Shown here: piece by piece, positions 7,439 through 15,897 of the stretch
How the letters are laid out: every line of letters starts with the position of its first letter
Position numbering within the stretch: the stretch's first letter is position 1
Assembly: GCA_045587025.1 (NCBI GenBank)
Contig: JAZNBK010000037.1
Coordinates: 1 to 32,827, forward strand
Source: UBA1740 sp045587025
Lineage (GTDB): Bacteria; Bacillota; Clostridia; Oscillospirales; CAG-272
Length of the DNA stretch: 32,827 nucleotides
Direction: 5' to 3'
Program-made: the position numbers and the translations under genes
The notes under the pieces: generated by a model
The model's database searches: none
What the model was told of the DNA's origin: nothing
The model's input: only the letters and a program-made list of their open reading frames with translations

Positions 7439-8089
7439 CTATCTCGCCTGATAGGAATTTTCAGTTAAAAAAGAATTTCTTGCCAAAATCGTATCCTTTG
7501 AAATAATCTTACCGTCCTGCACTAAATTTATTATCGTCTGACTTAGAACCTTAAAAATTACTTTGTCCAGAACAGCCATTGCCTCACAGGGTGTTGCCCC
7601 GTTAATTCCCGACCAAAATTCATCTCTTATCGAAACGCAAAATTTATAGGTCCTGTTTTTTTCGGTAATATCAGAAAGGAACAAAAGCTTATCAAAGGTT
7701 GACATACATTCGCTTGCCAAAGTGTGCTTATAAATTGCAGCGGCTATTTTTTCAGATACGAGCTCGGGGAATTTTTCATACGCAAAATAAGCGCCCGTGC
7801 GAGAATGAATTACCGCTTCCGCAGAAAGATCGGCAGTATCTAATATTATACCAAACTTTTCACATAATTGCAACTGTTTTTTCTTAGGATATTCCTTCGT
7901 AACGTCGTGCAAAAGCGCCGCTATCTGCAATTCGTAAATTTCATTTGGGAGAAATATTTCACCCATTTTTGATATTTCTTCTTTTACACCGAGAGTATGA
8001 AGAAAACGACGCTCGCTTAACTCACGCTTTAAAAATTCTTCAATGGATTTTAAATTTTCTTCTCTTTCTCTGTCGAATAAATATTCCAT
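7439..8089 (-). CDS. yqeK: HD-domain Ap4A hydrolase YqeK
   Basis: YqeK is an HD-superfamily hydrolase that splits diadenosine tetraphosphate symmetrically into two ADP. The protein has RRFLHTLGV (first metal-binding His), ALLHDVTKEYP (the HD pair), AVIHSRTGAYFA and IYKHTLAS, followed by DKLLFLSDITEKNR, which fits the family throughout. It has 216 residues against about 190 in relatives. Its ATG lies inside the 3' end of nadD, a 40-base overlap, and GAGG is 13 bases upstream, longer than ideal. No better start is visible, so coupled translation from nadD is likely. nadD-yqeK pairing is common. Confidence 0.92.
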   Translation of the reverse strand: MEYLFDREREENLKSIEEFLKRELSERRFLHTLGVKEEISKMGEIFLPNEIYELQIAALLHDVTKEYPKKKQLQLCEKFGIILDTADLSAEAVIHSRTGAYFAYEKFPELVSEKIAAAIYKHTLASECMSTFDKLLFLSDITEKNRTYKFCVSIRDEFWSGINGATPCEAMAVLDKVIFKVLSQTIINLVQDGKIISKDTILARNSFLTENSYQAR

Positions 8090-8688
8090 TTTCTAATAAA
8101 TTCCTCTGTTTCTTTGGTCAAAAAAGCGGAAACGTCCTCTTTATTAAGAATTTTCAAGCGAAGCTCCGTTGAAGAAACGTCGATCACTTCTCCTGTTAAT
8201 TCACGTATAATTGCGCCGTATTCTTTTCTGTATTCAGATACCTTGTCGGCTATCTGCCTTGAAATATCATCGTCTTTTTCCCTTCTCATATATACAATGT
8301 CGGACATTTTAAAAATATCCTCGAAACGATACCAAGAGTCAAACGACAAAATCATATCGGTTCCGCAAAGGAGCGAAAAGCTCGCATCCGAATATATTTC
8401 ACGCAATTCGGTAAGCGTCGTGTATGTATAGCTCTTCCCTTGCCTTTTGATTTCCATATCGCTTACATAGACGTTTGATAAATCCTTAAAGGCAAGCTCG
8501 CACATTCTGAAGCGTTCTTTTGGGGAGCAGGAATCGTCTGATTTCTTGTGCGGAGGCAGAAACGTTGGAATTATAATGAGCATATCTAAATTTTCCTGCT
8601 CAAGAAAAGCCCTTGCAGAAGAAATATGTCCTAAATGCGGCGGTGAAAAAGTACCGCCGTAAATTCCGATTCTTTTAACAGATTCCAT
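8050..8688 (-). CDS. nadD: nicotinate-nucleotide adenylyltransferase
   Basis: NadD joins nicotinate mononucleotide and ATP to form nicotinic acid adenine dinucleotide, the penultimate step of NAD synthesis. The nucleotidyltransferase motif GGTFSPPHLGH is at residues 11-21, IIIPTFLPPHKK follows, and the VSSTELR (ISSTxIR-type) motif is near residue 172. At 212 residues it is full length. The ATG starts six bases after the yhbY stop but has no evident Shine-Dalgarno sequence, suggesting re-initiation by ribosomes leaving yhbY. Its 3' end overlaps yqeK by 40 bases. Confidence 0.97.
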   Translation of the reverse strand: MESVKRIGIYGGTFSPPHLGHISSARAFLEQENLDMLIIIPTFLPPHKKSDDSCSPKERFRMCELAFKDLSNVYVSDMEIKRQGKSYTYTTLTELREIYSDASFSLLCGTDMILSFDSWYRFEDIFKMSDIVYMRREKDDDISRQIADKVSEYRKEYGAIIRELTGEVIDVSSTELRLKILNKEDVSAFLTKETEEFIRKWNIYSTEKEKKI

Positions 8689-8693
8689 TTTAA

Positions 8694-8981
8694 TTATAAT
8701 TCGATTCTTTTATGTTTTTCAGATTCTTTGTATAAAACAAATTTTTGACCGATTACCGCTACGACATCTGCGTTTATCTGATTCGCTATTTCCTCGGCGG
8801 CTTCTCTTGCGGTATATCCGCTATTTTCTAAAATGCGAGCTTTAATCAGCTCTCTCGCTTCTAAAGCGTTTCCAATTTGAAGGCACATTTCTTCACTTAC
8901 GCCACCTTTGCCAACCTGAAATATCGTATCAAGTGAAGTGGCAAGTGAACGAAGGTATGCCCTTTGTTTACTCGTTAGCAT
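8694..8981 (-). CDS. yhbY: YhbY family CRM-domain RNA-binding protein
   Basis: A 95-residue single CRM-domain protein. MLTSKQRAYLRSLA and IFQVGKGGVSE, containing the GxxG loop that contacts RNA, are diagnostic, and the VVAVIGQKFVLYK strand closes the fold. YhbY proteins associate with pre-50S ribosomal particles and are thought to help assembly. The start follows the rdgB stop codon by one base with no clear ribosome binding site, again suggesting coupling. In Firmicutes yhbY usually sits between obgE and nadD; here rdgB takes the obgE side. Confidence 0.93.
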   Translation of the reverse strand: MLTSKQRAYLRSLATSLDTIFQVGKGGVSEEMCLQIGNALEARELIKARILENSGYTAREAAEEIANQINADVVAVIGQKFVLYKESEKHKRIEL

Positions 8982-8982
8982 T

Positions 8983-9579
8983 TCATTTTAATTCGAGAGA
9001 AAATTCTTGGCAGAACTTTCTCATCGCCTTTCCTCTATGACTTTCTGTGTTTTTTTCCTGCATTGAAAGCTCGGCAAAGGTTTTGCCAAATTTATCAACG
9101 TAAAATAACGGATCGTAGCCAAAACCGCCGTCTCCTCTATACTCTGATAGAATTTTGCCTTCGCAGGTGTCCCTTACGACTATTTTTCGTCCGTCAGGAA
9201 AAACGCACGCAATGACGCACACGTATCTTGCCGTTCTCTTCTCAAACGGTATATTTTCAAGCTCTGAGAGCAGCTTTGTATTGTTATCTTCGTCGTTAGC
9301 ATGGTATCCCGAATATCTGGCGGAATAAACGCCGGGCGCGCCGTCCAAAGCGTCGACCGAAAGCCCTGAATCATCCGCTATGCAGATATAACCGAGCCCT
9401 GCACCGACATTCGCCTTGATAATTGCGTTTTCCTCAAACGTAACGCCGTTTTCCTCAATCTCGCCAAGATATCCGACGTCATCAAGCGAGAGAACCTCAA
9501 TATCTTTTATATATTCGGACAGCAAGACCTTTATTTCCCTTATCTTGCCTTGATTTCTTGATGCTAAAAGTACCTTCAT
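8983..9579 (-). CDS. rdgB: XTP/dITP diphosphatase (RdgB/HAM1)
   Basis: This house-cleaning enzyme hydrolyses non-canonical purine triphosphates such as dITP and XTP to the monophosphates. The N-terminal MKVLLASRNQGKIREIK holds the SxxNxxK-type substrate motif; FEENAIIKA, IADDSGLSVDALDGAPGVYSARY and GGFGYDPLFYV are family hallmarks. I choose the ATG at 9579, giving 198 residues, the normal length; GAGGG lies 11 bases upstream. An ATG three codons earlier (9588) is the alternative, but there GAGGG would be only two bases away. Longer in-frame extensions lie within ftsY and look spurious. The start follows the ftsY stop by one base. Confidence 0.95.
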   Translation of the reverse strand: MKVLLASRNQGKIREIKVLLSEYIKDIEVLSLDDVGYLGEIEENGVTFEENAIIKANVGAGLGYICIADDSGLSVDALDGAPGVYSARYSGYHANDEDNNTKLLSELENIPFEKRTARYVCVIACVFPDGRKIVVRDTCEGKILSEYRGDGGFGYDPLFYVDKFGKTFAELSMQEKNTESHRGKAMRKFCQEFSLELK

Positions 9580-9580
9580 C

Positions 9581-10495
9581 TTACTCATCACCCTCGAATA
9601 GCGCCATTGCAAATTCTTCTGCATCAAACGGACGCATATCCTCTGCCTTCTCGCCGACTCCAATAAACTTAACGGGAATATTCAGCTCTTTTTTTACGGA
9701 AATAAGAATTCCGCCCTTTGCGGTTCCGTCGAGCTTTGTCATAATAATTCCAGTGATGTTTGCAGCTTCTTTAAATTCCCTCGCCTGATTTACCGCATTT
9801 TGACCTGTCGTTGCGTCAATTACGAGCAGAACCTCTTTATCACTATCGGGAAGCTCTCTGTCGATAACTCTCTTTATCTTTGCCAACTCATCCATTAAGT
9901 TCTTTTTGTTGTGTAATCTTCCCGCCGTATCGACGATAAGAACATCGCCTTTCCTGCTTTTAACTGCATTTATGGCATCATAAACTACGGCAGCAGGATC
10001 AGCTCCCGTATTTTGTTTTATTAAATCGACGCCTGCGCGATTACACCACACCTCAAGCTGCTCAGCTGCGGCAGCGCGAAAGGTATCGGCTGCGGCAACC
10101 ACAACCCGCTTGCCTTCATCTTTTAATAATTTTGCTATTTTTCCTATCGAAGTCGTCTTTCCTACTCCGTTAACACCTATTACTAAAATTACCGAGGGCT
10201 TGCTATTGATAATAAGCGGCTCGTGCTCGCCGATAGATTTTTTTAAAATATTAAACAAGGCGTTTTTAATTTCATTAGAATCACTCAGGCGCTCATCCTT
10301 CACAGTTTCTCGAAGCTCTTCTAATATTTCTTCGGTCGCATTAACTCCAACGTCGGCGCATATTAAAAGCTCTTCAAGCTCTTCAAAAAAGTCCTCGTCT
10401 ATCTTGACGAAGCTTTTGAAAAAGTCATCAAGCTTGCCCAAGAAGGACTTTTTGGTTTTAAAAAGCCCTTCCTTTAGTCTCTCAAAGAATGCCAT
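9581..10495 (-). CDS. ftsY: signal recognition particle receptor FtsY
   Basis: FtsY is the SRP receptor GTPase that docks translating ribosomes at the membrane. After a short N-terminal region the NG domain shows the P-loop GVNGVGKTTSIGKIA, then AADTFRAAAAEQLEVW, the DTAGR motif, TKLDGTAKGG and the C-terminal GVGEKAEDMRPFDAEEF. At 304 residues it is compact, lacking the long acidic A domain of E. coli, as is usual in Firmicutes. I take the ATG at 10495 with GGAG ten bases upstream; a TTG two codons earlier is possible. The start lies within the 3' end of smc (14-base overlap). Confidence 0.97.
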   Translation of the reverse strand: MAFFERLKEGLFKTKKSFLGKLDDFFKSFVKIDEDFFEELEELLICADVGVNATEEILEELRETVKDERLSDSNEIKNALFNILKKSIGEHEPLIINSKPSVILVIGVNGVGKTTSIGKIAKLLKDEGKRVVVAAADTFRAAAAEQLEVWCNRAGVDLIKQNTGADPAAVVYDAINAVKSRKGDVLIVDTAGRLHNKKNLMDELAKIKRVIDRELPDSDKEVLLVIDATTGQNAVNQAREFKEAANITGIIMTKLDGTAKGGILISVKKELNIPVKFIGVGEKAEDMRPFDAEEFAMALFEGDE

Positions 10496-13400
10496 CCTCA
10501 ATTAACTCCTTTTTCTTGCTCTCGATTTCATTAACATCGAGAGGCAAAACTCTTGATATTCCACGTTCCGGCATAGTAACGCCGTACAAGCGGTCTGCGA
10601 CCTCCATTGTACCTCTTCTATGAGTAATAAGCACAAACTGGGTATCCGCGCAGAATTTCTTAATATATTCTCCAAAACGGAAAACGTTTACCTCGTCAAG
10701 CGCCGCTTCTATCTCGTCAAGTATACAGAACGGCGACGGGTTTACTTTTAATATAGCGAAGAAAAGCGCTATCGCGACAAACGCCTGCTCACCGCCCGAA
10801 AGCAACGACATGCTCTTGATAATTTTACCGGGAGGCGCCGCTTTTATCTCAATTCCGCTTGTCAAAACGTCATCGGGATTGGTTAGCGATAGTTCTGCGT
10901 GTCCTCCGCCGAACAATTCTGTAAATACAGTCGTGAAATTCTTGTTAATTTCAGTGAAGGTGACTATGAAGCTATTCCTCATCTCTTCTTCGATTTTATT
11001 AACGACGTCCGAAAGCTCTTCATAAGAGCGGGTGAGGTCGTCCACCTGCATTTTTAAGGTGTCGTAACGCTCTTTTACATCCTTATATTCTTCAATTGCA
11101 GAAACGTTAACCGAGCCGAGCGCCTTGATTTTAGATTTGCAGGAGTTTTGTATAGATACCGTAGCGGAACGGTTCTCGGAAGTGACGGCGGGATAATCCA
11201 AGCCAATTGCTTCCTCGTATGAAATTTCATAGTCCTCCCACAGTCTTACGCTAAGTCGATCCTGCTCGTCAGTCAATCTCTTTAATTTTGATTCGTCAGA
11301 GGTGAACGCGCGCAGGCAAAGCTCCTTTTGATTAACCTTTTCCTTTGTTCTGATACGAATTTCGGCTCCACGCTTGTCGTAATCCGAAATATCCATCTCC
11401 AACTGCTCTCTCTGAGATTTAAGGTCCTCTAATTCCAAGGCAACGGCTTCGTATTTCCTTCTGTTTTCAGCTTGACTTTCCTTTTGCTCCTTCTCTTTAG
11501 CGAGATATTCCTCGATACGTTTGTTTTGATTTTCCTTATCGATTGATAGCTCTAAAAGTCTCGCGTCAGCATTTTCCTTCAAGCTTTCCGCCGCGTCAAT
11601 ATCCTTACCGATTTCAGTAATTCTGATAAATACGTCGTTCGCTTTGTTTGAAAGCTCTTCTTTGTTATCTGCCTTTTCGTTCTTAATTACTTCCTGCTCG
11701 TTACGATATTTTTTTATTCTTTCTATTTCCTCTTGAACAAGAGACAGGTTAGCCGACAAATTTGAAAGCTCGTTTTGGAACAAAATGCTACCGTCGGTGA
11801 GCTCTTTATAATCGCTCTTTATTTTTTCGATAAGAGAATTTTTCGCCTCAAGCTTAGCATTTGCGCTATCAAGCGCAGCAAATTGAGAACGGGACAAGGA
11901 AAGCAGTAATTCCTTTTGTTGTTCTGCTCCTTTTGACTTCTGCTGAGAATTATATATGCTTTTGTCGAGCTTTTCAATCTCCGCTTCTGCCTTTTCAATC
12001 TCTTTGTTAAGCTCGTTTGCCCGCTCGAGCATCTTTTCTATCTCTACGGAACGAGAGAGCATTCCACTGCTGTTCCTCGTAGAACCACCCGTATAGGATC
12101 CTCCCGCATTAATAACCTGTCCGTCAAGCGTCACAAACTTTATTCTGTATTTTAATGAAATTGCAGCCTCGGACGCATTATCAATATTATCAAAAACAAG
12201 TGTTCTGCCCAAAAGCCATTCGATAACGTTACTATATTTTTTATCGTAGGTAGTGAGCTTGTCCGCCCTGCCGATATATCCTTTGAATTTAGACGCTGTT
12301 TGAACGTCGTCCGGCTCGTTTCCCGGCCTTATCGCACTGATAGGATAGAAGGTAGCTCTACCCGCCTTTGCGTTCTTAAGCGCAGAAATTGACGCCTTAG
12401 CTGTAACCTCATTATCAACAACGATATTCTGCATATTAGCGCCGAGCGCCGTTTCTATTGCTATAACATAGTCGGATTGAGTAGAGATAATTTTAGATAC
12501 GGGGCCGTAAATCTCGCCCGCTCCCTTAATCGATTTATTTACGTACTCTCTCATAATAAAGCGCACGCTTTCATTATATCCCTCAAAATGCTCTTCCATT
12601 CGATGAAGCGCTTCTACTCTTTGCTCAAGAGTTGCCTGCTCTATCTTTAGTGACGCGCATTTTTCAGACAGCTCTAAACGCTCATCTGAAAGCTTTTCGA
12701 TATCGCTATTGTTTTTTGCAGATATTTCTTCCTGCTCGGTTATGCGATTTTTGAAGATCTGCGCGCTTTCGTCGCAACGCTTCGCCTCTTTTATAAGCTC
12801 TTCTCTTTCCGCTTCATATTCCGAAATCTGATTTAAGAGCGCCGTTTCTCTTGAAGCGTCAGACGTTTGCGTATTTTTTATTACGTTAATACGCACCTGC
12901 AAATCAAGCGCTTCTTTTTCTTTTTCGTTTAATTGAAGCAGCCGTTTAGCCAAAAGCTCTTCCTGAGCTTTTATTTCTTCAGATACCTTTTGCATTTCTG
13001 CCAAAAGCTCCAAGCGCTCTGTCCTATACGTTTCAAGCTGTTCCTTTAAGCCGATAATTTTAGCTTCGCTATTATTTTCGTCGCTTTTTATTGCGGCTTC
13101 GGATACGTCAATTTCAGATATTCTGCGCTTACATTGCTCGATCATTTCCTGCCTGTGTATCGACTCGTTCTCGGAAACCTTATAAACGTTATCTAAATTA
13201 TGTAAGCTTTGCAAATTCTCGTTTATTTTAGACAGAACCTGCTCTGACGCCAATTTGTTTTTCTGAGTTTGCTCATAAACTCTATCACCTTGCGCAGAAA
13301 GAGATTCGAGCGCTTCAGAAACTACGTCCAATTCATTTTTTGAGAGCGCAAGATTCTCACGCGCCTTATCAATATCAAAGCGCAAGCGCTCGGTATCAAA

Positions 13401-14099
13401 GAGCCAAAGTGCCACGTCTGCGCGCTTTTTCTCCTCGTACAGCTCTAAATATTTTTTCGCTTTTTCCGATTCCTTTTCGAGAGGACCTACACGGACCTCG
13501 AGCTCGTTCAATATATCACGAACACGCACCATGTTGTTTTCCGTTTCGGCGAGCTTTCTTGCGGTTTCTTCTTTTCTATGGCGATATTTTGAGATTCCTG
13601 CCGCCTCTTCAAAAATATTTCGTCTATCCTCGCTCTTTTTGGAAATCATTTCGGCAATTTTTCCTTGTCCGATAATGGAATAACCCTCTCTGCCGACACC
13701 GGTGTTCATAAAAAGCTCGTGAATGTCTCTCAAGCGCACGGGCTTTCTGTTTATCATATATTCGCTCTCGCCAGAACGATAATATCTGCGCGTTACGGTA
13801 ATTTCGTCATAAGGACAGTCCATTCTATGTGACTTATCGGTATTGTCAAACGTGACTGATACCTCAGCAAATCCCATAGGGCGTCTTGTATCCGCGCCGC
13901 CGAAAATAACGTCCTCCATCTTAGTACCGCGTATGTTCTTGCTCGAAATTTCACCCAGAACCCAGCGCATAGCGTCAGAAATATTAGATTTTCCACTTCC
14001 GTTAGGACCTACGACTACGGTAGTTCCCCTTTCAAAATTCAATACCGTTCTGTTCGGAAATGATTTGAAACCGTGTAATTCAAGAGATTTAAGGTACAT
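10482..14099 (-). CDS. smc: chromosome segregation ATPase SMC
   Basis: SMC forms the long-armed ATPase of bacterial condensin with ScpA and ScpB, whose genes are also in this window. The 1205-residue protein has Walker A GPNGSGKS (residues 31-38), a first coiled coil to about residue 500, a hinge with the glycine-rich TLDGQVINAGGSYTGG segment, a second coiled coil, and a C-terminal head with the LLSGGEQAF signature and the Walker B segment FCILDEIEAALD. Start and length match the family. GAGG lies before the ATG. The smc-ftsY junction overlaps, which is conserved in many Firmicutes. Confidence 0.98.
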   Translation of the reverse strand: MYLKSLELHGFKSFPNRTVLNFERGTTVVVGPNGSGKSNISDAMRWVLGEISSKNIRGTKMEDVIFGGADTRRPMGFAEVSVTFDNTDKSHRMDCPYDEITVTRRYYRSGESEYMINRKPVRLRDIHELFMNTGVGREGYSIIGQGKIAEMISKKSEDRRNIFEEAAGISKYRHRKEETARKLAETENNMVRVRDILNELEVRVGPLEKESEKAKKYLELYEEKKRADVALWLFDTERLRFDIDKARENLALSKNELDVVSEALESLSAQGDRVYEQTQKNKLASEQVLSKINENLQSLHNLDNVYKVSENESIHRQEMIEQCKRRISEIDVSEAAIKSDENNSEAKIIGLKEQLETYRTERLELLAEMQKVSEEIKAQEELLAKRLLQLNEKEKEALDLQVRINVIKNTQTSDASRETALLNQISEYEAEREELIKEAKRCDESAQIFKNRITEQEEISAKNNSDIEKLSDERLELSEKCASLKIEQATLEQRVEALHRMEEHFEGYNESVRFIMREYVNKSIKGAGEIYGPVSKIISTQSDYVIAIETALGANMQNIVVDNEVTAKASISALKNAKAGRATFYPISAIRPGNEPDDVQTASKFKGYIGRADKLTTYDKKYSNVIEWLLGRTLVFDNIDNASEAAISLKYRIKFVTLDGQVINAGGSYTGGSTRNSSGMLSRSVEIEKMLERANELNKEIEKAEAEIEKLDKSIYNSQQKSKGAEQQKELLLSLSRSQFAALDSANAKLEAKNSLIEKIKSDYKELTDGSILFQNELSNLSANLSLVQEEIERIKKYRNEQEVIKNEKADNKEELSNKANDVFIRITEIGKDIDAAESLKENADARLLELSIDKENQNKRIEEYLAKEKEQKESQAENRRKYEAVALELEDLKSQREQLEMDISDYDKRGAEIRIRTKEKVNQKELCLRAFTSDESKLKRLTDEQDRLSVRLWEDYEISYEEAIGLDYPAVTSENRSATVSIQNSCKSKIKALGSVNVSAIEEYKDVKERYDTLKMQVDDLTRSYEELSDVVNKIEEEMRNSFIVTFTEINKNFTTVFTELFGGGHAELSLTNPDDVLTSGIEIKAAPPGKIIKSMSLLSGGEQAFVAIALFFAILKVNPSPFCILDEIEAALDEVNVFRFGEYIKKFCADTQFVLITHRRGTMEVADRLYGVTMPERGISRVLPLDVNEIESKKKELIEDGIL

Positions 14100-14108
14100 C
14101 TTTTTCCT

Positions 14109-15140
14109 CTATTCTAAATTTTTAATTTTAATTTTATATATCGGCATCTCTCTATTCTCTATTACCTTTACAGAAGAAATGCCATATGTTTTTTCTAATC
14201 TTTCAACGTTCTTCCTTTTTTGACCGATTATTTTTGAAGAAGAACCGATAGGCGCCTCAATTATTAAAGCTCCGCCCTTTATTTTATTTTTCTCGATTTC
14301 GTTACAAAGCAAGTCATAATACACCTCGCCATAAACCAATTCTCCGAGCGCAGAGTGATTAGGACCGTCAAAATAGGTTTCCTCCGAAACTAAATTTTCA
14401 GACGCGCAAAGACCTATTCTGAGAATATCAACGTCGTTATTTATAAATATCTTCGCTACTTCCTTTGAACGAAATACCGCCTCATCTAAAGATAACGGCG
14501 AATAAATTCCATCAACGCAAAGCGTTTTTAATTCTGTATGCTGTAATACGACGGTAGGATATATTCTCGCCGCTACCGCGCCGCTTTCGACGATGAATTT
14601 TGCAGTAGCGACCTCGTCCTCTAAGGTTGAGGTAGGCAGACCTATCATCATTTGACCTACAAGGTCAAAGTCGTATTCCGAAATCAAACGGCAGGCGTCT
14701 TCTGAATGTTTAAAATTATGCCCTCTTTTACATTCCAGCAAAACCTTGTCCGACGCGCTTTGCAGTCCCAACTCAATTGTCTTTACCCGATATTTTTTCA
14801 ATGTTTTTAATATTTTCTCATCTATGTAATCGGGACGGGTTGAAAGGCGTATGGATTTTACTAAACCTTTTTCAACGTAATGATACGCAATTTCGAGCAG
14901 TTGACGCATGGTTTCGTATTCGAGACCTGTAAAAGAACCGCCGAAATACGCTATCTCCGCATCGGTATTATCAATATCAACAGTGGATATCGCCGACTCG
15001 ATTATTTCTTTCACGTTTTTAATTTCAAACTCAGTTACGCCTGAAATTGTTTTTTGATTACAGAATACACATTGATTAGGGCAACCTAAATGCGGAATAA
15101 AAACAGGAATATTTACGTGTTTTCTATTCATTTTTTTCAT
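14109..15140 (-). CDS. Elp3-like radical SAM protein
   Basis: The N-terminus holds GCPNQCVFC, a CX3CX2C motif expected to bind the [4Fe-4S] cluster used with S-adenosylmethionine. It is followed by AYFGGSFTGL, SIRLSTRPDYI, IELGLQSASDKVL and ARIYPTVVLQHTEL, which resemble the radical SAM half of Elp3. At 343 residues it lacks the C-terminal acetyltransferase domain of true Elp3, so a tRNA wobble-modification role is only suggested. The gene overlaps the end of rnc by 17 bases. An alternative ATG lies three codons downstream; neither has a good ribosome binding site. Such genes commonly sit between rnc and smc in Clostridia. Confidence 0.85.
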   Translation of the reverse strand: MKKMNRKHVNIPVFIPHLGCPNQCVFCNQKTISGVTEFEIKNVKEIIESAISTVDIDNTDAEIAYFGGSFTGLEYETMRQLLEIAYHYVEKGLVKSIRLSTRPDYIDEKILKTLKKYRVKTIELGLQSASDKVLLECKRGHNFKHSEDACRLISEYDFDLVGQMMIGLPTSTLEDEVATAKFIVESGAVAARIYPTVVLQHTELKTLCVDGIYSPLSLDEAVFRSKEVAKIFINNDVDILRIGLCASENLVSEETYFDGPNHSALGELVYGEVYYDLLCNEIEKNKIKGGALIIEAPIGSSSKIIGQKRKNVERLEKTYGISSVKVIENREMPIYKIKIKNLE

Positions 15141-15849
15141 TATTTATGCCAAAAAGCAACAGCGCCTCGTGCGCGGCTTTTTGTTCTGCTTCTCTTTTTG
15201 AATGGCCGCTGCCTTTTCCGATAGTATTGCTATTTAACTTTGCAATCACGGTAAATTTACGGTCATGCGCAGGACCGACCTCGGAAACCACCTCGTAGTA
15301 TAAGCTTTCCTTTCCGTCCTGCTCTACAAGCTGTTGAAGCTGAGTTTTGTAGTCGGTAAAATTAGATAGCCCGCGAGCCAGCTGCTCTTTCATCAAATTC
15401 AGGACTAATTCCTTGGCAGCGCTCAATCCCGATTCCCTCGCATCAAGATAAACAGCGGCAAAAACTGCCTCAAGAGCATCTGCCAAAACAGAGTCGCGGC
15501 TTCTTGCTCCCATTGAATCATCGCCTTTACCCAAGAAAAGATACTCGCCGAGATTAATAGCGCGCGCTACCATAGCCAAAGTCGACTCGCAAACCAAACG
15601 CTGTCTGAACTTCGTTAATACCCCCTCGTCACTTTTTGGAAAAGAAGAATACAAATACTCGCTCACTATAATTTGAAGTATCGAATCGCCAAGAAATTCC
15701 AGACGCTCATTTGAAGAAGAAACGTTTATATCTTTTCTATGCTCGTTATAATATGACGAATGAGTCAGCGCCGTTTGCAATAAAGATTTATCTTGAAAAT
15801 GATAATTGATTTTTTCTTCAAAAAGAAGAAAATTTTTGCTTGCGGACAT
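15124..15849 (-). CDS. rnc: ribonuclease III
   Basis: RNase III cleaves double-stranded RNA during rRNA maturation and mRNA turnover. The signature NERLEFLGDSILQIIVSEYLY, with catalytic acidic residues, lies near residues 48-68, the second acidic cluster is in DALEAVFAAVYLD, and a C-terminal double-stranded RNA binding domain runs from about residue 163 (DYKTQLQQLVEQ) to GKGSGHSKREAEQKAA. At 241 residues it is full length. GAGGAAAA precedes the ATG. It follows plsX by 48 bases, too little room for the acpP gene often found there. Confidence 0.97.
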   Translation of the reverse strand: MSASKNFLLFEEKINYHFQDKSLLQTALTHSSYYNEHRKDINVSSSNERLEFLGDSILQIIVSEYLYSSFPKSDEGVLTKFRQRLVCESTLAMVARAINLGEYLFLGKGDDSMGARSRDSVLADALEAVFAAVYLDARESGLSAAKELVLNLMKEQLARGLSNFTDYKTQLQQLVEQDGKESLYYEVVSEVGPAHDRKFTVIAKLNSNTIGKGSGHSKREAEQKAAHEALLLFGINNEKNE

Positions 15850-15897
15850 TTTATTTTCCTCAATTATTTTAATTTATGTTTTCTTATATGTTTTGTT

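Noticed and set aside
9579..9663. N-terminal extension of RdgB into ftsY
   Set aside because: The extra 28 residues do not resemble RdgB and would be encoded inside the conserved C-terminus of FtsY.
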